Assembly: GCF_003628555.1 (NCBI RefSeq)
Contig: NZ_CP021731.1
Location: 2,046,001 to 2,110,000, forward strand
DNA from: Azoarcus sp. DN11
Lineage (GTDB): Bacteria > Pseudomonadota > Gammaproteobacteria > Burkholderiales > Rhodocyclaceae
DNA: 64,000 nucleotides
Reading direction: 5' to 3'
Part shown: positions 25,503 to 33,937 of the stretch, one piece after another
Layout of the letters: every line of letters starts with the position of its first letter
Numbering within the stretch: the stretch's first letter is position 1
Made by a program: the position numbers and the translations under genes
Notes under the pieces: generated by a model
Databases searched by the model: none
What the model saw: only the letters and a program-made list of their open reading frames with translations
Told to the model about the DNA's origin: nothing

Positions 25503-26885
25503 ATGATGAGAACCCGTATCTGGATACCGGTCATGGCGATAGTGGCGCTCGCGGTGACCGGGGGCCAAGCGGTGGCCAAGGTCAGCGAAGCCGAAGCAGC
25601 CCGGCTGGGCAAGGATCTGACCTGCGTCGGCGCCGAGGCGGCCGGCAACAAGGACGGCACCATTCCCGCCTTTTCCGGCAAGTGGCTGGGCACGCCTCCG
25701 GGCGTGAAATACACGCTGCACGTCGGCCAACATCCCGTGGATCCCTATCCGGACGACAAGCCGCTGTACGAGATCACCGCAGCGAACATGAGCAAGTACG
25801 CCGACAAGCTCAGTGACGGGCAGAAGGCGATGTTCAAGAAGTATCCCGACACCTTCCGGATTCCCGTCTATCAGACCCGGCGCGACTTCAGGTATCCGGA
25901 TGCCATTTGTGAGCTGGCCAGGAAAAACGCGCTTGAAGCCGAACTGATCGACGATGGCCTCGGCTATACGGGCCACAAGGGACCCGTGGGCTTCCCGATT
26001 CCGAAGTCGCCGATGGAGGTTCTCGCCAACATGAACTTCCCGTACCGGGCCTTCACGGAGCACGTGGTGCGGGACATCGCGGACGTGGGGTCGGATGGCA
26101 GCATCACCTGGGGTCGGCAGCTCAACAAGAACCTGAACATCGTCTCGCAGCCCGGCGAATTGGGTAAGCCGATGGAGGGTCTGATGGCCTATTCATTGTC
26201 CGGGACGCTGTTGCCCGAGCGCGACCGCGGCAGCTTTACCGCCTCTCAGGAGCCCGTCAACTTTGCCCGTGCGAAGCGCCTTGCCTGGACCTACGACCCG
26301 GGTACGCGACGGGTGCGCCAACTGCCGACCTACGGGTTCGACACACCGATGGGCGGCACGAGCGGCAAGATGACCATCGACCAGGACCGCCTGATGAACG
26401 GTGATCCCAGCCGCTACGAATGGAAGCTGCTCGGCAAGAGGGAGATGTACATCCCCGCGAACGCATACCGTCTGCACTCCAGCAAGGTGAAGTACGCGGA
26501 TCTGTTGCAGAAGGGACACGCGAACCCGGCCTATCTTCGATACGAACTCCGCCGCGTGTGGGTGCTGGAAGGCTCGCTGAAGGAAGGTTACCGCCATCTG
26601 TTCGGCAAGCGCGTGCTGTTCATCGACGAGGACAATTGGCAGGCCTCGATGGGGGACTTCTACGACCAGCGCGGAAAGCTTTGGCAGCACGGCGTCATCA
26701 ACCACTTCTATGCGTTCGACCTCAACGCATGGCAGGCCGGCACCGCCTTCTATCACGACCTCGATTCAGGCGGCTACGTCGCCTTCAACCTGATCCAGGA
26801 GCGCGAAAAGTCCTGGGTCCTCAACGGCGGCGACCTCTCGCCCGACATGTACACCCCCGCTGCGCTGCGTGCGCTGGGCCAGTGA
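25503..26885 (+). CDS. DUF1329 periplasmic/outer-membrane-associated protein
   Basis: A 460-residue protein with a signal peptide (residues 1-25, ending GGQAVAK) and the DUF1329 layout, including the region before MGGTSGKMTIDQDRL and the block KREMYIPANAYRL. DUF1329 genes usually lie next to a DUF1302 porin-like gene and an RND transporter in clusters for hydrophobic compounds. The same pairing is seen here, and an MMPL transporter lies at 46338. It is probably a lipid- or steroid-handling envelope protein; no biochemical role can be read. Confidence 0.88.
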   Translation: MMRTRIWIPVMAIVALAVTGGQAVAKVSEAEAARLGKDLTCVGAEAAGNKDGTIPAFSGKWLGTPPGVKYTLHVGQHPVDPYPDDKPLYEITAANMSKYADKLSDGQKAMFKKYPDTFRIPVYQTRRDFRYPDAICELARKNALEAELIDDGLGYTGHKGPVGFPIPKSPMEVLANMNFPYRAFTEHVVRDIADVGSDGSITWGRQLNKNLNIVSQPGELGKPMEGLMAYSLSGTLLPERDRGSFTASQEPVNFARAKRLAWTYDPGTRRVRQLPTYGFDTPMGGTSGKMTIDQDRLMNGDPSRYEWKLLGKREMYIPANAYRLHSSKVKYADLLQKGHANPAYLRYELRRVWVLEGSLKEGYRHLFGKRVLFIDEDNWQASMGDFYDQRGKLWQHGVINHFYAFDLNAWQAGTAFYHDLDSGGYVAFNLIQEREKSWVLNGGDLSPDMYTPAALRALGQ

Positions 26886-26911
26886 TGCACTCGACATTCC
26901 GGGGAGTAGAC

Positions 26912-28552
26912 ATGATGAAATTGCACAACAAAATGAAGCCGATCGCGCTCGCTATCGTCGGCATGGGCATCGCGATTCCGGCGTCGGCCTTCGATACCGT
27001 GGAGTTCGAAAACGGGGCGACCTTTGAATCGCGCTTGACCACGACCTATACGCTGTCCACCCGCCTCGAAGGCCGCGATTCCGTGCTGACGAAGAATGCC
27101 GCGGGCAATGACGGCGACAATAATTTCGACAAGGGGGCATTGACGTCGAATCGCGTGAGTGCTTTGCTGGACACTCACTTCAAGAAGGGAAATTCCGGTT
27201 TCGTTCTGTCTGCCAGCACCTTCTACGACGACGTTTACCATCATTCCAACGACAACGACGGCACCTCGTTTCCGAACAAGATCGGCGGAGAAGCCAATCA
27301 GTTCACCAGTGAAGCCAGGCGCTACCACGGCGGTTACAGTCGCTTGCTCGACGTCTACGGTTACACCTCGTTCGACATCGGCGAGCAGGGGCGAGCGACT
27401 GTCCGTCTCGGCAAGCACGTCGTGTCATGGGGAGAAAGCCTTTTTATTCCGGGTATTTCGGGCGCTCAAGGGCCCGCGGACGGCACCAAGGCCGGCATCC
27501 CCGGCACGGAAGTAAAGGATCAGTTGCTGCCCGAGGATCAGGTTTCGGTGCTTTACGAGGTTAATGACAGGCTGTCGTTGATGGCGTACGCCCAGTACAA
27601 CTGGCACAAGACGCTGATCAATGCGCCGGGTTCCTTCCTGAGCACGTCGGATGTCGTCGGGCCGGGTGCAGTTTGTATGACCCCTGGGCCGGGCCCGTGC
27701 AGGGTGCCCGGGAGGGCCGATGAGAAGCCGGGCAAAACCGGGCAATGGGGTGTTGGTGGCAAGTACCGCGTGACCGACGAAACCGAGCTGGGTCTGGTCT
27801 ACTTGCGCTACCACGACCGTGTTCCGATGGTCGATGTCGACTCTCTCCTTTCGGATGGCAACGGTTTCGGTTTCAACCATCGTTACTTCAAAGACATCGA
27901 ACTGATTGGAACCACATTCAGCACGACCTTCGGTGTCGCCACCCTGGGCGGCGAAATTTCCTATCGCAAGGATGCCCCTGCTCTCGTCAATACGCGTCTG
28001 GGCTCCAGCGTAATCCCCACTGCCACGACGGCAGACGTGTTGCAGACCAACGTCAATACCTTCGTCAACCTTGGGCGGACCTTCCTGGCGCCGCAGGCCA
28101 ACTTCCTGGCGGAAGTGGCCTATACCGACGTGCGTAATCCCGATGCCCGTCGGGTGCCGGGCGCGACCGGCGATGTCTCGCGGACTTTCGCGCCGGGCTT
28201 CGGGGTCGTTCCCGTGCCCACGCCCTTGTCGGATTCGCTGAGCTTCGGCAGCTACGGCCTCGCCTTCGCATCGACGCTCAGTCTGACCTATCCGGGCATC
28301 CTGGAGAATTGGGAGCTCGGCGTGCCGATCAGCTACTCGCGTCAGCTGAAGGGCCGCACCCTGCAGGGCAACCTCGGCATGGGCGAGGGCGATCACCGTC
28401 TGAGCGTCGGCGCGACGATGACCTACCGCCGCAACCTGCAGATCGGCCTGACCTACCTGGGTTACTTCGGCAAGGCCAGCCTCGATCCGGTCAAGAATCG
28501 GCTATTGACCGACCGGGACCAGCTCTCGCTGGTCGTCAAGTACTCGTTCTGA
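26912..28552 (+). CDS. DUF1302 outer-membrane beta-barrel protein
   Basis: A 546-residue protein with a signal peptide ending IPASAF. Many alternating hydrophobic strands follow and the C-terminus is SLVVKYSF with a terminal aromatic residue, as in outer-membrane barrels. Motifs such as GKHVVSWGESLF are typical of DUF1302. The ATG at 26912 follows GGGGAG. It forms a pair with the DUF1329 gene 26 bases upstream and ends at a strong terminator, so this is a two-gene operon under operator site 5. A role in steroid passage through the outer membrane is inferred. Confidence 0.88.
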   Translation: MMKLHNKMKPIALAIVGMGIAIPASAFDTVEFENGATFESRLTTTYTLSTRLEGRDSVLTKNAAGNDGDNNFDKGALTSNRVSALLDTHFKKGNSGFVLSASTFYDDVYHHSNDNDGTSFPNKIGGEANQFTSEARRYHGGYSRLLDVYGYTSFDIGEQGRATVRLGKHVVSWGESLFIPGISGAQGPADGTKAGIPGTEVKDQLLPEDQVSVLYEVNDRLSLMAYAQYNWHKTLINAPGSFLSTSDVVGPGAVCMTPGPGPCRVPGRADEKPGKTGQWGVGGKYRVTDETELGLVYLRYHDRVPMVDVDSLLSDGNGFGFNHRYFKDIELIGTTFSTTFGVATLGGEISYRKDAPALVNTRLGSSVIPTATTADVLQTNVNTFVNLGRTFLAPQANFLAEVAYTDVRNPDARRVPGATGDVSRTFAPGFGVVPVPTPLSDSLSFGSYGLAFASTLSLTYPGILENWELGVPISYSRQLKGRTLQGNLGMGEGDHRLSVGATMTYRRNLQIGLTYLGYFGKASLDPVKNRLLTDRDQLSLVVKYSF

Positions 28553-28572
28553 GAACGCTTTTCTCGGGACAC

Positions 28573-28600
28573 GAAACCGGGCTTCAAGCCCGGTTTCTTT
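28573..28600 (+). terminator. Rho-independent terminator
   Basis: GAAACCGGGC-TTCAA-GCCCGGTTTC hairpin (10-bp stem) followed by TTT, 20 bases after the DUF1302 stop. Its symmetric stem could also serve the convergent ligase gene. Confidence 0.85.
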
Positions 28601-28623
28601 CGACCGTTGTCGCCCTGTTACGG

Positions 28624-30231
28624 TCAGTGTAGTGCCGTGAGCGCGATCTCGCGCGCCCAGGGATAGTTGGCCTTGCCGGCGGCCGAGCGCCTGACCTCGG
28701 GCACCAGGACGATATCCTTGGGAATCTTGTAGTTCGCGATGTGCTGCTGGCACAGCGCCCGCAATTGCTGCGGGTCGAGGCACAGGCCGGGGCGGGGGGC
28801 GACCACCGCGACGACCTTCTGCCCCCAGCGCGGGTCGGGCAGGCCGACGACGAGGGCATCGAGCACGTCCGGGCTCATGCGCAGGACTTCCTCGACCTCC
28901 TCGGGGAAGACCTTTTCGCCGCCGGTGTTGATGCAGTTCGAGCCGCGGCCGAAGACGACGATCGCGCCGTCGTCGGCGACCTGCGCGGCGTCGCCGGTGA
29001 GGACGTAGCGCCGGCCTTCGATGGTGACGAAGGTCTGGGCGGTTTTTTCGGGATCGCCGTAATAGCCGAGCGGCAGGTAGCCGCTGCGCGCGAGGATACC
29101 GGGTTCGCCGGGCGCCGCGAGGCGGTTGCCGTCGACGACGACGACGAGGTCGGGCCGCGCGGCGATGCGGATCATGCCGCAGTCGGCGGGCTTGCTGCCG
29201 AGCCCGAGTTGCCCGCTTTCCGAGGAACCCAGCCCGTTGCTGAAATAGACGTTCGGGGGCAGGTAGGCCTTGAGGCCTTCCTTGAGGTGCTCGGAGAGCA
29301 CCGCGCCGCCGTTGCCGAACACGAACAGGGTGGAGAGATCCCAGTGCTCCGGCTGCGCGTTGAGCGCGTCGAGGAGCGGCAGCGCCATCGCGTCGCCGAC
29401 GATGGTGAGGCAATTCACCCGTTCGCCGGCGATGAGGTCGAGGATGTGCTCGGCGTCGAAATGATGCTGGTCGTTCAGCACCACGGTGTGGCCGGCCAGC
29501 AGCGACACCATCGTCGCCCAGTGCGCGGCGCCGTGCATGAGCGGCGCGACCGGCATGAAGCGCATCGGCGCACCCTTGCGGATGCGGTCGGCGAGTTGTT
29601 CCGGCGTCGCGACCGGTCCTTCGGCCGGGACGTAGGAGGCCCCGCCGCCCAGGCTGCCGAAGAAGAGGTCCTTGTGCGGCCACATCACGCCCTTGGGCTT
29701 GCCGGTGGTGCCGCCGGTGTAGAGCAGGGAGATGTCGTCGTCGCGGCACTGCACTGCGGCGAGCACCGCCGGGTCGGCGCTCAGCGTGTCGTCGTGGCGC
29801 GTCGAGCCGGCCAGCGCAGGCGTGCCCGCGCCGGTGCGCACCTTCACGCGCAGCCCGGGTGCGGCGTCGAGGGCCTCGGCGACGGCGGGTTCCAGCTCGG
29901 CGCTGTAGAACAGCGCCTTCAGCCCGGCGTTGTCGTAGAGGTAGCGCAGCTCGTCGGCAACGTAGCGGTAGTTGATGTTGGCGGGGATGGCGCGCACGCG
30001 GCAGGCGGCGAGGAAGGCTTCGAGGTATTCGGCCGAGTTGTACATCTGCAGGCCGACCACGTCGCCCGCGCCGATGCCCTGCCCGTGCAGCCAGGCGGCC
30101 AGGCGCTCGATGCGCGCGGCCATCTCCCCATAGGTGTGGCGGCTGGCGCCGATCACGAGCGCATCGCGCTCCGGTACGGTCTCGGCGGCGATCGCGAAGA
30201 GATCGGCCAGGCTGAAGGTGCGAGAGGTCAT
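28624..30231 (-). CDS. Acyl-CoA synthetase (FadD family)
   Basis: A 535-residue AMP-forming ligase with [16 protein letters not shown] (P-loop near residue 180), LGSSESGQLG and the C-terminal TGDAAQV...GRGSNCINTGGEKVFPEEVEE. The start at 30231 has GGAGACACC upstream. It is the last gene of a minus-strand block with a CaiB-type enzyme and an acyl-CoA dehydrogenase pair, so it probably activates a steroid side-chain or other branched carboxylic acid. Confidence 0.88.
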   Translation of the reverse strand: MTSRTFSLADLFAIAAETVPERDALVIGASRHTYGEMAARIERLAAWLHGQGIGAGDVVGLQMYNSAEYLEAFLAACRVRAIPANINYRYVADELRYLYDNAGLKALFYSAELEPAVAEALDAAPGLRVKVRTGAGTPALAGSTRHDDTLSADPAVLAAVQCRDDDISLLYTGGTTGKPKGVMWPHKDLFFGSLGGGASYVPAEGPVATPEQLADRIRKGAPMRFMPVAPLMHGAAHWATMVSLLAGHTVVLNDQHHFDAEHILDLIAGERVNCLTIVGDAMALPLLDALNAQPEHWDLSTLFVFGNGGAVLSEHLKEGLKAYLPPNVYFSNGLGSSESGQLGLGSKPADCGMIRIAARPDLVVVVDGNRLAAPGEPGILARSGYLPLGYYGDPEKTAQTFVTIEGRRYVLTGDAAQVADDGAIVVFGRGSNCINTGGEKVFPEEVEEVLRMSPDVLDALVVGLPDPRWGQKVVAVVAPRPGLCLDPQQLRALCQQHIANYKIPKDIVLVPEVRRSAAGKANYPWAREIALTALH

Positions 30232-30263
30232 GGTGTCTCCGGTGTCATTGTTGTGGCCGACGG

Positions 30264-31442
30264 TCACGCGATCGCGCCGTCGGCCTTGAGTCGTGCGATC
30301 GCCTCGGCGGCCCAGCCGAGTTCGTGCAGGATGTCCGCGTTGTGCTCGCCCGGCGTGGGCGGCGGGCGGTCGAGGCTGAAGCGGTAGTTGCTCATCTTCA
30401 CGGGGAAGGCGAAGTAGGGCGCGCTGCCGCCGTCCGGCAAGGAGGTCTGCACGGTCATCTCGCGGGCGGTGGTGTGCGGATGCGTCAGCACCTCGTCGAT
30501 GCGCAGCACCGGGCTGACGCAGGCATCCACGCCGTCGAAGGCCGCGATCCAGTCGGCCAGCGTGCGCGCCTTGATGATCGCGGCGACCTGCGCCTTCACC
30601 GCGGGGCCGGCCTTGCCCGATGCCCAGCCGCTCCTGGCGAGTTCGGGGCAGCCTGCGGTCTGGCAGAAGTTCTGCCAGAACTTCGGCTCCAGCGCGCCGA
30701 CCGCGAGATGCCGGCCATCGGACGTTTCATAGGTGCCGTAGCAGGGCAGTCCGCCGCTCAGCGTGTCGTGCCCGGCGGGGATGGGCTGCTTCCAGGTGTG
30801 CAGACCGGCGAGCGGCTGCACGTTGAGGGCCATCGCGCAATCGGTCATCGAAACGTCGATGAAGCGGCCTTCGCCGCTGCGCTGCGCGTCGAACAGCGCG
30901 GCGAGGATGGCCATCGCCGCCGAGAGGGCGCCGCCGGCGAGATCGGCGATCGGGAAGTTGCCCGGATGCGGGCTGCCCGCGGCGGGGGCGCTCTGTTCGA
31001 GGATGCCAGCGTAGCTCTGGTAGTTGATGTCGTGGCCGCCCAGCGCGGCGAGCGGACCGTTCTGCCCGTAGCCGCTGATCGCGCAGTACACGAGCCGGGT
31101 GTTGGTGGCTTTGAGCGCGTCGTAGCCGAGGCCGAGGCGCGCCATCACGCCGGGGCGGAAGCCTTCGACGAGGATGTCGGCGTCACGCACCAGCGCGAGG
31201 ATCACGTCGCGCGCGCCGGGCGCCCGCAGGTCGATCGCCAGCGAGCGCTTGTTGCGATTCACGGCCTGGAAGAAATGCGAGATCGGGGTACCCAGGGGAC
31301 CGCGTGCGGCCTCGCCCGGGCCCGGCGGTTCGATCTTGATCACTTCCGCGCCGAGATCCGCGAGTTGCAGCGTGCACATCGGGCCGGGCAGGAGCTGCGT
31401 GAAATCGAGGACCTTGATGCCGCTGAGGGGTTTCGTCGTCAT
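30264..31442 (-). CDS. CaiB/BaiF family III CoA-transferase or alpha-methylacyl-CoA racemase
   Basis: A 392-residue protein beginning MTTKPLSGIKVLDFTQLLPGP, with DLGAEVIKIEPPG, NRNKRSLAIDLR and the catalytic aspartate region FPIADLAGG. Racemases that invert the C25 methyl centre of steroid side chains and bile-acid CoA transferases (BaiF) share this fold. It lies between the acyl-CoA dehydrogenase pair and the ligase. Sequence inspection alone does not separate racemase from transferase. Confidence 0.85.
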   Translation of the reverse strand: MTTKPLSGIKVLDFTQLLPGPMCTLQLADLGAEVIKIEPPGPGEAARGPLGTPISHFFQAVNRNKRSLAIDLRAPGARDVILALVRDADILVEGFRPGVMARLGLGYDALKATNTRLVYCAISGYGQNGPLAALGGHDINYQSYAGILEQSAPAAGSPHPGNFPIADLAGGALSAAMAILAALFDAQRSGEGRFIDVSMTDCAMALNVQPLAGLHTWKQPIPAGHDTLSGGLPCYGTYETSDGRHLAVGALEPKFWQNFCQTAGCPELARSGWASGKAGPAVKAQVAAIIKARTLADWIAAFDGVDACVSPVLRIDEVLTHPHTTAREMTVQTSLPDGGSAPYFAFPVKMSNYRFSLDRPPPTPGEHNADILHELGWAAEAIARLKADGAIA

Positions 31443-31459
31443 GGGAGTCCTCTTGCGTC

Positions 31460-32689
31460 TCAGGCGCGATCGAGGTCGCGGAACGGCACGTTCCGATCCG
31501 TGCGCAGCTCGCCCGGCAGCCCGAGCACGCGCTCGGCGATCACGTTGCGCAGCACCTCGTCCGTGCCGCCGGCGATCCGGGCGCCGGGCGAGCCGAGCCA
31601 CAGGCGCTGCAGGTAGGGCCAGTCGCCGCCCAGTGCGTCGGCACCGAGCAGCCCTTCGGTGCCGGCGAGTTCCATCGCGAAGGACGAGATGTCCTGCATC
31701 GCCTTCGCGGCGACGAGCTTGGTGACGGACATCTCGGGGCCGGGCGTCTTGCCTTTCGACAAGGCGGTCAGGCCGCGCGAGATGATGAGCGCGACGCCTT
31801 GCTGGTCGAGATAAGCATCGGCGATGCGCGCGCGCACCCGCGCGTCCTCGATCGCCGGGCGCTCGTCCCAGGTGCAGGTCCGCGCGAGGTCGATCAGGTG
31901 CTCGTGCAGGTCGGTCGGCAGATTGCCGCCCACGGACAGGCGTTCCTGCATCAGGGTGCTGAGCATCACCTTCCAGCCGCCGCCCTCCGGGCCGAGCCGG
32001 TATTGATCCGGGATCCGCACGTCGGTGAAGAACACCTCGTTGAATTCCGAGTCGCCGGACATCTGGTGGATCGGGCGGATCTCGACGCCGGGCGCCTTGA
32101 GGTCGACGATGAACATCGTCAGCCCTTCCTGCTTGGGCTTGTCCCAGTCGGTGCGGGCGAGCAGGATGCCGTAGTCGCCGAAATGCGCCGATGAGGTCCA
32201 CACCTTCTGGCCATTCACGACCCATGTGTCGCCGTCCCGTACCGCGCGGGTGCGCACCGCGCCGGTGTCGGAGCCGGCGCCCGGCTCGGAGAAGAGCTGG
32301 CACCAGATCTCCTCGCCGGCCAGCCCGGGGCGCAGGAAGCGCGCCTTGAGTTCAGGCGCGGCCCAGCGCAGCACGGTGGGCAGGCCCATGCCGATGCTGA
32401 CCTCGAAGATCATCTGCGGAACGAGATAGGCAGCCTCTTCCTGCTGGTAGATCACCTGCTGCATCGCGGTGCCCTCCAGACCGCCGGCTTCGCGCGGCCA
32501 AGTGATCGCGGCGTACCCGGCGGCGGCCTTCTTCGCCTGCCAGGCCTTGGCGTGGGCGAGCTTCGCGGCCTCGGCTAGACCTTCGCCGAACACTTCGTCC
32601 GCGCGCGTGCGCCGTTGTCCGTTGGCAGCCAGCCAGGCGCGCACCGCTTCGCGGAACGCGGCTTCTTCGGGAGTATCTTTGAAGTCCAT
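31460..32689 (-). CDS. Acyl-CoA dehydrogenase
   Basis: A 409-residue dehydrogenase with TWPREAGGLEG, CQLFSEPGAGSDTGAVRT, VVNGQKVWTSSAHFGDYG and the C-terminal IAGGTDEVLRNVIAERVLGLP. The Glu of medium-chain enzymes is replaced by Gly in the AGGTDE segment. It is followed by a CaiB-type gene after 17 bases and preceded by a shorter paralogue after 14 bases, the arrangement of heteromeric steroid dehydrogenases. Confidence 0.9.
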   Translation of the reverse strand: MDFKDTPEEAAFREAVRAWLAANGQRRTRADEVFGEGLAEAAKLAHAKAWQAKKAAAGYAAITWPREAGGLEGTAMQQVIYQQEEAAYLVPQMIFEVSIGMGLPTVLRWAAPELKARFLRPGLAGEEIWCQLFSEPGAGSDTGAVRTRAVRDGDTWVVNGQKVWTSSAHFGDYGILLARTDWDKPKQEGLTMFIVDLKAPGVEIRPIHQMSGDSEFNEVFFTDVRIPDQYRLGPEGGGWKVMLSTLMQERLSVGGNLPTDLHEHLIDLARTCTWDERPAIEDARVRARIADAYLDQQGVALIISRGLTALSKGKTPGPEMSVTKLVAAKAMQDISSFAMELAGTEGLLGADALGGDWPYLQRLWLGSPGARIAGGTDEVLRNVIAERVLGLPGELRTDRNVPFRDLDRA

Positions 32690-32703
32690 GAGGGGTGCTC
32701 CGC

Positions 32704-33792
32704 TTATGCGGCCTCCTTGATCAGTTCATCGGCGAGGCGGGCGCGCCAGGCGTGTTCGCTGCCGATCACCTGCGCGAGGTGACGGGCGCGGCGGTAGTAG
32801 AGGTGGCAATCCATCTCCCACGTGAAACCGATGCCGCCATGCAGTTCGATGCCTTCTTCCGCAGCGAACAGGAAAGCGCGCGTCGCGGCCACGCGGGCCG
32901 CGGCGGCGGCCCGCGGCAGTTCCGGGGCATCGGAGGCGAGCGCCCAGGCGCCGTAGTAGGCGTGCGCGCGGGCGAGCTCGATGCGCGTGTAGATGTCGGC
33001 CATCTTGTGCTTGAGCGCCTGGAAGCTGCCGATCTGGCGGCCGAAAGCCTTGCGCTCGAGCGAGTAGTCGCGCGCGAGTTCGAGGATACGGGCCGCCCCC
33101 CCGACCTGCTCGAATGCCAGCAGGACGGCCGCCCCGTCGAGCACCCGGCGCGCGACGGCTGCGCCATCGGCGGCCGCCAGGCGCTCGGCCGGCGTGGCGG
33201 TGAACTCGATCTGCGCCAGCGGGCGCGTGGGGTCGACCGTCGGCAGCGCGGTGCGCTTCACGCCAGGGCCGTTGAGGTCGACCAGGATCAGATCGGCGCC
33301 GACCTGCAGGACCGCGAGCTGCGCGATGGCGCCGTCGAGCAGCACCGGGCTGGTGCCGTCGAGGCATTGGCCGTCGAAGGCGAGCGGCTTCGGCGTGCGG
33401 TAGCGTTCGCTGCCCCCGAGGGCCGCGGTGGCGATCACCTCGCCCTGCGCGATGCCGGGCAGCCAGCGCTGTTTTTGCGCGTCGTTGCCGGCGCGCAGCA
33501 AGGCCTCGGTGGCGAGGTAGATGCTCGACGACAGCGGCACGGCGGCGAGGTGGCGGCCGGCTTCCTCCGCCACCAGGCACAGTTCCAGGTACCCGAGCCC
33601 GGCGCCGCCGTAGGCCTCGGGGAGCGCCGCGGTGGCCGCGCCCATCTCGTTGAGGTTGCGCCAGACCTTCGCGCAGTGGCTCGCGCGACCCTCCAGCACC
33701 TCGCGCACCGCCTGCGAGGTGCTGTTCTCGGCGAGCATGCTGCGGACCGCGTCCTGCAGCAGGCGCTGGTCGTCGGAAAAATCGAAATTCAC
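32704..33792 (-). CDS. Acyl-CoA dehydrogenase family protein (short subunit)
   Basis: A 362-residue acyl-CoA dehydrogenase-fold protein with LPEAYGGAGLGYLEL, AFGRQIGSFQALKHKMADIY and ELHGGIGFTWEMDCHLYYRR. The central FAD loop is degenerate, so it probably needs the adjacent 31460 product. Translation starts at a GTG (33792) with AGGAGC upstream. The upstream spacer contains dispersed-repeat copy 2. Confidence 0.85.
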   Translation of the reverse strand: MNFDFSDDQRLLQDAVRSMLAENSTSQAVREVLEGRASHCAKVWRNLNEMGAATAALPEAYGGAGLGYLELCLVAEEAGRHLAAVPLSSSIYLATEALLRAGNDAQKQRWLPGIAQGEVIATAALGGSERYRTPKPLAFDGQCLDGTSPVLLDGAIAQLAVLQVGADLILVDLNGPGVKRTALPTVDPTRPLAQIEFTATPAERLAAADGAAVARRVLDGAAVLLAFEQVGGAARILELARDYSLERKAFGRQIGSFQALKHKMADIYTRIELARAHAYYGAWALASDAPELPRAAAAARVAATRAFLFAAEEGIELHGGIGFTWEMDCHLYYRRARHLAQVIGSEHAWRARLADELIKEAA

Positions 33793-33826
33793 GGTGTGCT
33801 CCTATCAGGGCGGCAACCAAATGCCT

Positions 33827-33887
33827 CCGTTCGCCCTGAGCCTGTCGAAGGGCAGTGCCCAGGCTTCGACAGGCTCAGCCCGAACGG
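33827..33887. repeat. Dispersed intergenic repeat, copy 2 (hairpin)
   Basis: Left arm 33827-33853, starting CCGTTCGCCCTGAGCC, is identical over 27 bases to copy 1. Right arm 33863-33887 (GCTTCGACAGGCTCAGC...) is its near-perfect inverted partner, giving a long hairpin between the fadB-like and dehydrogenase genes. Confidence 0.8.
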
Positions 33888-33937
33888 TATTTGTCCGCCG
33901 GGTGAATAGTCATGGACGGTGTACACGGCGGCGACCG

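Noticed and set aside
33906..33920. TAGTCATGGACGGT similar to the operator
   Set aside because: Spacer between the halves is shorter and the GAT end is lost; no promoter is expected at this place within a same-strand block.
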